From Prochilodus magdalenae (lineage: Eukaryota; Chordata; Actinopteri; Characiformes; Prochilodontidae), in NCBI GenBank assembly GCA_024036415.1, contig JAMWET010004974.1:796501-860500 (forward strand): a stretch of DNA of 64,000 nt. Direction: 5' to 3'. Below the pieces are notes generated by a model, which saw only the letters and a program-made list of their open reading frames with translations, searched no databases and had not been told where the DNA came from. Within the stretch, counting starts at the first letter, position 1. Each line of letters starts with the position of its first letter. Below are positions 54,050 through 64,000 of the stretch, one piece after another. The translations under genes were made by a program, and so were the position numbers.

Positions 54050-55650
54050 TGACTCAGTGGTCAGACTCTGGAGCTCTGAGATTCCACACTAACCTCCACA
54101 ACACCAGTGGTAAATATATTAAGACTTAAGGGTTACCTGGTATAGTTCTGGTGACCCAGCATGGACAACATATTCCACTGTCGGAACAAAATGTCTTATC
54201 TTCAAAATGACAACTTACGGATGACGTAACTCATGTAACACAATGTAACCAGGTCGTTCTGGGCTGTTTCTTTTGATCCATTAATCATGAAATTTACACA
54301 CAATGGCTAGGACAATAGATGCTTTCAAATTCTGTCTCAAAATTCTGTCAAAAACTGACAAACAGAGATTAGAAGTTTAGTTGCGGCAGCAGCATTATGC
54401 TGGTTTTGCTGGTGACAAGCATTTTTTCCATTTTTTCTCTATTTCCCTATAGCGTAAATTTCATGATGATAAACCAACAGAAAGCGTCGAGTTGTTTGAA
54501 AGTCAGCGATGTTGGGTTTTATTGCTGGTGTGCTGGTCAGCAGCAATTGAAGTTAACATGCTGGTCACCAGCAAAACCAGCCTATTTCCTACTTCACCAT
54601 TTTGGAGATGCAGGTTCACTATTCTAGTGACCTGCATATTAATTTCCATTGCTGCTGACCAAAACACCACCCAAACAGGCTGTCTTTTCTAGCAGGATTC
54701 CTAGCCAAACATTGGTCCGAGCTCAACCTTAGGATGCTTTTTTATTGATATGGTGGTTTAAAAGGCTTTTGGTGCAGCTGTGTTTAAAAATCTCACTGCA
54801 CAACAGGACCCTTTCATCTAACAAATCTTCACCTGGCATACAATGAGTGATTTGTAGACAAACACATCTGGAAAAGGGACAATTATTGGGGACATTCGGA
54901 TAAGCCTTCTCCAGCAAACAGATGAAGAATCGCCTATTTTTGCTATAATCTGAGCTGAGCGGTGGGCTGGAGGCAGGTTGGGGCCAAACTCGGATCAGCA
55001 TCAGAGATGTGTGAAAAGGCTAATTCGTTTTTGACATGTTAGACTGGGAATGTTAATGTGAAACCCAGGCCTGATGTGTCTCTGCTCCTTACAAAGAGTT
55101 TCTGCAAAACTGTTCTCAACCAAACAAAGGGCCTCTAGATCAACAGAAACGCTTCAGTTCAGTTCAATGAGCTGCTGGCCACGGAACGCCAGCCGACAGT
55201 CTAACAGAGACTGCAAGTGCATTCAGAACTAATCATGACTTATGAGTAACAGCCTGAGTTGGAGGCTACTGAGGTCCTGCATGTGAGTTTTGACTCAGTG
55301 ACTTTTCTAGATGACCATGTAGGGGTTTTCCAATGCAGGCGTATCTCCACAGTCCATACCAGTTGAGCCTGAGGGCATGTTATTCTAACCGTAACTCAGC
55401 AAAAGCCAGTTGAAGTGGTTTTCTCACTCCCCTTGGTGATTCCAACACTAGTTCATTTTTCTTAGGAAGCACCTGCTGTACAGTCACATATTTTTGAGGT
55501 ACTGGAACTGTAGCAGGCAACTGAGAAAAGTGGAAGACGATTTATATCATGCAGTCTGAGGGGCACTTGCGAGTGGTCCGCAGGCTGGATTTAGTCACTA
55601 AGGGGTTTGAAGACCTTTGGAATTGGAAGGGGGTCAGGGGCTAAGTAAGC
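54050..55650. other. Spacer between the CpG island and the runx2 3' end
   Basis: No gene recognised. The part at 54950-55330 is low in obvious repeats and GC-balanced; it might hold conserved regulatory sequence, but I have no direct evidence. Confidence 0.35.
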
Positions 55651-56951
55651 AGACCACACATTTTAACAAAATGCAGTTTTTATTCTCCAAGACCAATGAT
55701 ACAATCATTAGAAACGTTCGACAATCTCACAATTTTTACAGGATTGTTAGTCCCACAAAAAACTGGCGAAAGATCCACAAATAAACAAATCAAACCAATG
55801 AACAATGTGAGACAGCAAACCAGGTTGACTGACCACCTCGACACAAAGATCTGTACAGTATGTGCATGGAAAAGCAATGGTAAAAGTAAACAAAAACTGT
55901 TCTGCAGCAGTTTACAAACTAAACATTTATGACGATTATTAATAAAAATGTATATTCATGTATAAAACTGTGAAGGGTTTATTTCCAGAATCGTACATAC
56001 AAAACACTGCATTTGAGAGACTTGTTCTAACCTGATGTTAGAGTGCAAAGTTAAAGATACTGCGCAGAAGCCTTTGTTGTTCTCCGCCGGCCGGTTTTAA
56101 CTTGAACTTGCTGCCAAACTCTCTAAACTGCCAAAAAAAAAGAAAGAAAAAAAGAAATTCTTCTAGGTAAAGGTGTGAATTTGCTGATGCCTTGGAAATA
56201 ACAACATGACTGAGATCCTCTACTCCCAGCCTGTAGGCCTCACTTCACATACATCAATAACATCTAAAAAAGGAGCGCACTTATTCAGTTACTTATGAAA
56301 CCCGAGGAACCCCTGAAGACCCGTGAATCCCACCAATCACAGCTCCGATTGTGCTGGATTTCTCTGTTGAATGAAAAATTGTGGAACTGATTTCAGCAGC
56401 GGATTTGTCGACCACAGCTTCTTACGAATGTTACTTATGGGGAATTTTTAAAGCTCGGGATTGCTGAGCCACACATTTGTCAACTGTCCATAATCACTTG
56501 CATGACTTTGGCTTGGAGAAGCAACCAAAACATATTATTCAGACAGACCGATAGTCCGTACCCCGGTTATGTTAAACACTGCCATAAAGCAGTTATAAGA
56601 AATAACTTGGTAACAGTGCACAGGCTCTTTAAGTCCGCTCGCAGTGCTGTAAACATGTTCGCTTTTCTCACAGCCAAAAGACAACAATTAAAGAAAAGAA
56701 GGAATCAAAATGAAGGATGGATGCTGGAAAGCCACATGATCACTGATGCTAGGAGACATTATAGTAGACCCACCCTCATTCAGCCCATATTATGCTCTAG
56801 ATAAAACCCTGACTATCATTTCTGTACCTGTATCGAAGATTTAGTACTTCTTATTTGTACCTCTAGGGGAAGGCTGCACTTCAAAGTGGGCTGAACTGTT
56901 TCTGTAACTGCATGTGCAGCGTATCGGGAGAAGCTCAGCCTGTGCTTCTGC

Positions 56952-57901
56952 TAGGGATGCATCGATCCTGGTACTGATTCTGGGTATCAGGCCCGTATCA
57001 AACTCATTTACTCATGTACTTATAAGAAACCACCCGTGCCAGCATTCTAATGCCAAGTGCACACTGGCAGCGAAGGAGGGTCTGCTCACGCAGACTCATG
57101 CTGATGCTGTAGAAGTCAGGTCATTGTAAACATTCTGGCGTGGAATAATTCCTGCCAGGAACATACTGTGTGATTGTAGTCCCTTTTTAAATGCACACAG
57201 TCACAACCATTTCCAACATACGGGTGGAGATACAGGGAGGAAACGGAGGCAGAAAAGTCAACGTTTGTCAACAAAGTTCATGTGTGCTGACTTATGATAG
57301 GGAATGAATATGATAGGGAAGTATTAACGTTTAACATGGTGATACATTTTTAAGCTCTCACTGTAAAATAGGCTGTGGCGAGACTGTCCTACCATGTATG
57401 TGGACAGTGTGGTAGGCCGAGCTCCTAAGTACCCTGCACGCAGAATGTTATTTAGTATCAAATAACTTTACTTAAAACCGTCCAAAAACACAGCTATAAA
57501 CGGTAGAGGCTGCATACTCTGTAGCATTGCCCAAACGTTTTCCTACAGTGCGTGTCACCAAAGAATCACCAAGATTTCTGAAATTGCACAGTGTGAGTCT
57601 GGCTTTCTACAGTTCAACTAGCTAAAAGGACAGCTTAACAGGATGCAACTACTTCTGTCACTGTGCTTTAGAGGCTTCTGCTGAGACAGAGGAGGTGTGG
57701 AGGTCAAAACCGAAAAGTACTGACAACCGTTCTGACACTGATCCTTTCCACTGCACTGCTGTTCAGTCCAATGTAATGAATGCAGTGACCATAGCTAGCT
57801 AATGCATGTCTAGATTTGAATGATTTCACTGTTAAGGTGTATGTCTAATTCATAATAGTATAGGACTTGGTATCGTTCTCTTACTGTCTGATGCATCCCT
57901 A
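56952..57901. mobile_element. hAT-like non-autonomous element with perfect 8-bp target duplication
   Basis: Begins TAGGGATGCATCGATCC and ends, read on the minus strand, TAGGGATGCATCAGACAG, so the first 12 bases form a perfect inverted repeat. The 8-bp word GCTTCTGC flanks it on both sides (56944-56951 and 57902-57909) without mismatch. The 950-bp interior contains no transposase. TAGGG-type ends with 8-bp duplications belong to the hAT superfamily. Confidence 0.92.
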
Positions 57902-59733
57902 GCTTCTGCTGAGAGCCTGCTGTCGTGACCTTTGAGGCCCATGTGATATTCAGCATGGCCTTCCCTTTTCCTCATAGCATTTGCGCTTCACTCGAAAGGT
58001 AAAAATAAACAAACAAAAGAAATAGGAGAAAAAAGAAGTGCTTTGCTCCAGGTAAAACAAAATTACATTGGTTTCCCAGGGTGCTGCCCGCAGCCTCTTA
58101 ACTTACAATTGAACAATGAAGTACCACTTGTTGTCGGATTCCAAAAAACATACACATACATATTCAAAGACCTCGATTAAAACTCGTACAAAATCACATC
58201 GTTATATAAAATCAAAGACGGTTTTGCAGATCTCTGGTCAGTAAGAAATCAATCTTGACACAAATGCCGAGGAATAAATAAATTGAGCAATGACAGGTCT
58301 TTACTATGCAAACAAACCATAGTATGTAATTTAGATCAACCGATTGTCTGTATCTGTTTACAAAATTTGCATTAAGAAATAGATCATCTTCATATCTAAA
58401 AAACTCCCCCTTCCTGACCTACACTATCTACTCCTCATGACTGCATGAAGTTCTACTTCTGAGATGCACAAAAGCACATTTGAGATGCACTCAAGTCACT
58501 GGAAATCATCATTTCATAGTTTTCAGTTTTTGCATAGTGTTCACCTGACTTCACAAGTACACAGTTAATGGTCCAGTTTAAGAATTAGAGGCTGTTCGCT
58601 TGGATGGATCATGCGTTGGAGCTAAGAGACAAAGTTATAAGACTGAGATACATATTGTGTTCGCAAGGGCATGATTGACATAAACCGACTAGGACACGGT
58701 AGTGTTAACAGGCACTCTCCACGAGATTGTGGAAAGACTGAGGCGACTGCTGCTGCATGCTCTTGGTCTTGCTTGTAGTCAGTCAACAACATTAAATTAA
58801 AAAAAGTCATTTAAAATAAATTAACTTGATAAACATTGAATAACAAAGTCAGAAGAAGAACTGAGAGTGGAATATGCCACATACTGTACGTGTAAATAAA
58901 TGCTTCACTCAGTTCAAGACTTGGGTCTTCGTGTTTTTGTAAGTGCCACTCATTTATTAACCCGACTGGCCCTCCCGCCACAGGCACACGGCTTTCTGAG
59001 GAGGAAACACAAAGCCACAAAAATACATTTGATCTGAGGACAGAGTCTGACAACTCAGTCTCTTTCCTTCATTGTTTACATATCGGATATTTGATTGCCT
59101 TACAATAATGATTAAAAATGCTTTAAATTACTAAAGAGTAAATATACAGTTAAGTTATTAATCGTCCCCAAAAATATTATTCAAGCGTCTTAAATTTTGT
59201 CCCTCTAGCCGCTTTGCATAATTTAAGGTTTATATGGCTTATATTGCTTCTTGATCTGACCCTATTTGCTACAATTTTATACATAAATTAAGGAGATCCG
59301 AGGGCATATACATAGTCACCAGGTACGGTTTAAAATAGCTGACCTTTCACGCATAAATAAAAAAGATTAAAATCAAATAAGGTTCAGTGTTAAAAAAATG
59401 ATGCTAAGTTATACTGAGTTAGTACGAAAATATTCTCAGTCAATAGCCCGGAAGACGCATACCTAATATAATAACAGTTCTTCTATATGCCAGTTCAATT
59501 CAGTGACTGATTGCTTGTACAGCTAGCACTGATTCTGCAGTGGAATGTCAGATATCTCCTAGTAATGCCTCTACTCGTTCCCTGTTAGGGCGAAGTGGAA
59601 GTTAAAGACTGTAATAAAAATACGCTGCTCTGTACACAATAGCATTTGCAACCTTCGTCCATCATGAACGTTTGTGCTTCGGAAACCAATTCCAGAAAGA
59701 CACTTATAACAGAGATTAGCACTCGCACTACAT

Positions 59734-60501
59734 CAGTGTTTCTCAAACCTAATCCCGAAATATTCCTCTCCTGCAGATGTTCATGTTTTTCCTGTTCTAA
59801 TATGGTCAAATGGCATAAATAGTTGAATTATGATAACACATCCTCTATGGAAAAATTATAATCACTGTTTTTACACTGTACCAACAAATCAGAACAATTG
59901 AAAGCATAAAATGTTGCCTGTTTAAGAGTTAAGGCACATTTTAATGTATGTTTAGTCAGCAAAGAAATAAAATTTCTCCACTGGTAGATATTTGTACCTG
60001 TATATTGTGTTTACCCATTTTCTATTAGGAAATCATTCAATCTGTTGGGTTTGCCAAAAGTGATTGATCACAAAGCTATTTCCTACATGAAAGAGTGAGC
60101 ATCACAGTAAGCACTCTCTCTCTCTAGCAGTTAAGATGAACTTAACATGAAGATGCTTTTGGAAAACTGATAAGTGATTGATCTGAAGGTGGCAATTCAG
60201 CTGCATCAGTTTACTTAAATATCCTACCAAAATGTGTGCCATGTTAATTATAATAGCTTAATACTCCCCTATTATGTATATAGTACCTCCTGTCAAATTT
60301 GTGGATTAAAATTTTTTTAAATATATTTCTGCATTAAACCAAAATGATCTAAATTAACTGTGGTCGAATTTAAGAGTCCATGATGCCTAGTACAGTACCT
60401 GTATTGAATATACCACTAAAGCCCAAGCTGAGTTAAAATGCAGGGAAAACACTCAAATGTGCAGGGCAGGAGTACTCCAGGACCATAGAGGGAAACTACT
60501 G
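59734..60501. mobile_element. hAT-like non-autonomous element with perfect 8-bp target duplication, 62 bp after the runx2 stop
   Basis: Begins CAGTGTTTCTCAAACCTAATCC and ends, on the minus strand, CAGTAGTTTCCCTCTATGGTCC. CACTACAT flanks it on both sides (59726-59733 and 60502-60509) without mismatch. 768 bp, no transposase. The interior near the right end has the GCAGGGCAGGAGTACTCCAGGACC words typical of this fish repeat family. Its right end lies 62 bp from the duplication-free start of the runx2 3' UTR side, so it sits at the very beginning of the UTR. Confidence 0.93.
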
Positions 60502-60571
60502 CACTACATCTCTGAGGCGAGCAGTGCTGCGATGGCCTTTGTTGCGGCTAGTTGCCCCAGCAGACCCTTTC

Positions 60572-63209
<2,638 letters not shown>

Positions 63210-63465
63210 TTTGAGACCTTCTCTGATTGTGATTGGTCCAAATCTGTTCTGGTCATTCTGAAACCAACCCCTGACTGCGACTTGTACGAATCAATGTGTA
63301 GTGGTTCTGAGACCTCCTCTGCCTTTGATTGGTCCAAATACCTGTATAGGTCATCCTGAGACCACCCCTTACTGCAACTTGTACGAATCACTATAAAGAT
63401 CATTCTGAGACTACCACAGATTGTGACTTATACAAATTACTGTGTTGATGGTTCTGAGACTTCCA
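63210..63465. repeat. Minisatellite, 49-bp period, first array
   Basis: The anchor word TTCTGAGAC (or near variants) recurs with its G at about 63213, 63260, 63309, 63358, 63407 and 63456, spacings 47, 49, 49, 49, 49. Units alternate between a type with GATTGGTCCAAAT and a type with CTGCGACTTGTACGAATCA. It lies in a runx2 intron and is separated from a second array by about 250 bp of unrelated AT-rich sequence. Confidence 0.9.
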
Positions 63466-63721
63466 AATCAAAAATCAAATTACTTTGTCACATCACATTT
63501 TCACAGGTGTGAAGGTGAGTGAAAAACTTAGGTGCGTAGTCCCTTACAGTACTTCAATACAAACATATAAATTAGACAATAAATACATACAGTACTAAGC
63601 ACTAAAATCTCTGTTACACTAAAATTTACAGTTATGAATAAAAGTTATGAATAAAAACTATGACATATGCAGATGTACACATTACCATATAGCACTATGG
63701 TAAGACTGAGGTATATGAGGT

Positions 63722-64000
63722 ATTCCCTGTCAGTGATTGGCCCAAATAACTGTGCTGGTCGTTCTGAGACCACCCTCTGACTGAAACTTTTACAACGTCA
63801 CTACACTGGTCATTCTGAGCTTTCCCCCTATTTGTGACCAGTCCAAATCACTGCGTTGCTTATTCTTAGACCTCCTCCAACGTGGGTCGGGTGATAGGTC
63901 CAAATACCTGTATTGGTCATCCTGAGACCACCCCTTACTGCGACTAGTACAAATCACTGTGTTGATCATTGAGACCTCACCCGACTTATGACTTGTACGA
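63722..64000. repeat. Minisatellite, second array, running off the window edge
   Basis: Same units as the first array, with the anchor at about 63766, 63817, 63867, 63924 and 63971 (spacings 51, 50, 57, 47). The segment 63893-63959 is nearly identical to 63330-63391, including GGTCCAAATACCTGTAT and GAGACCACCCCTTACTGC, so the arrays share ancestry at the multi-unit level. The array continues past position 64000. Confidence 0.9.

Larger units (their letters stand above)
55660..60571 (-). other. runx2: Presumptive runx2 3' UTR
   Basis: This is the minus-strand sequence downstream of the runx2 stop codon. AATAAA on the minus strand occurs at 55684-55679 (GAGAATAAAAACTGC), followed by GT-rich sequence (TGTTAAAATGTGTGGTCTG), and another at 55983-55978. 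If the distal one is used the 3' UTR is about 4.9 kb; mammalian RUNX2 also has a multi-kilobase 3' UTR. Two hAT-like elements (56952-57901, 59734-60501) occupy about a third of it. Extent is inferred only from signals. Confidence 0.5.

Overview
The window is vertebrate nuclear DNA, almost certainly from a ray-finned fish (teleost). Genes are split by short introns with GT-AG boundaries, the spacers are AT-rich, and Tc1-like, hAT-like, SINE and LINE remnants of the kind seen in fish are frequent. I see no prokaryotic, plasmid, phage or CRISPR-like content and no RNA gene I can support.

Four protein-coding genes can be read from splice sites and protein similarity recalled from memory. From left to right they are: a FAM167A-like gene on the minus strand (13645-16103, two coding exons, 209 residues); enpp4 on the plus strand (coding 24463-27161, three coding exons, 458 residues, all expected catalytic metal ligands present); clic5 on the plus strand (coding 32124-38485, six exons, 247 residues, exon sizes typical of CLIC genes); and the last coding exon of runx2 on the minus strand (60572-61068), ending in VWRPY, with a long presumptive 3' UTR running left to about 55.66 kb. 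The RUNT-domain exons must lie right of the window. ENPP4, CLIC5 and RUNX2 are neighbours on human 6p21, so this is a conserved gene block in compact form. ENPP4 appears to be in a different relative orientation from human.

The spacers are full of mobile-element fossils. One Tc1-like family with terminal inverted repeats reading GTTGCACCCAGAAGGAA is present four times (9.4, 10.8, 36.1 and 51.7 kb). A different Tc1-like element sits in the FAM167A-like intron, a further TIR element lies at 7.6-8.4 kb, and a degenerate Tc1 transposase fragment at 16.6-17.2 kb. hAT-like non-autonomous elements lie at 8.7, 21.7, 49.9, 53.6, 56.95 and 59.7 kb. The last two have perfect 8-bp target-site duplications and interrupt the presumptive runx2 3' UTR. 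Two antisense LINE reverse-transcriptase fragments lie at 48.8 and 50.7 kb. A 49-bp-period minisatellite whose units often carry an ATTGG (inverted CCAAT) box fills the right edge, in a runx2 intron.

The first 7.6 kb and several spacers contain no recognisable coding exon. A GC-rich, CpG-rich island at 52.8-53.55 kb between clic5 and runx2 is unexplained by any gene I can identify. I found no convincing new molecular system. The points most worth following are the transposon-remodelled runx2 3' UTR, the orphan CpG island and the runx2 intronic minisatellite.
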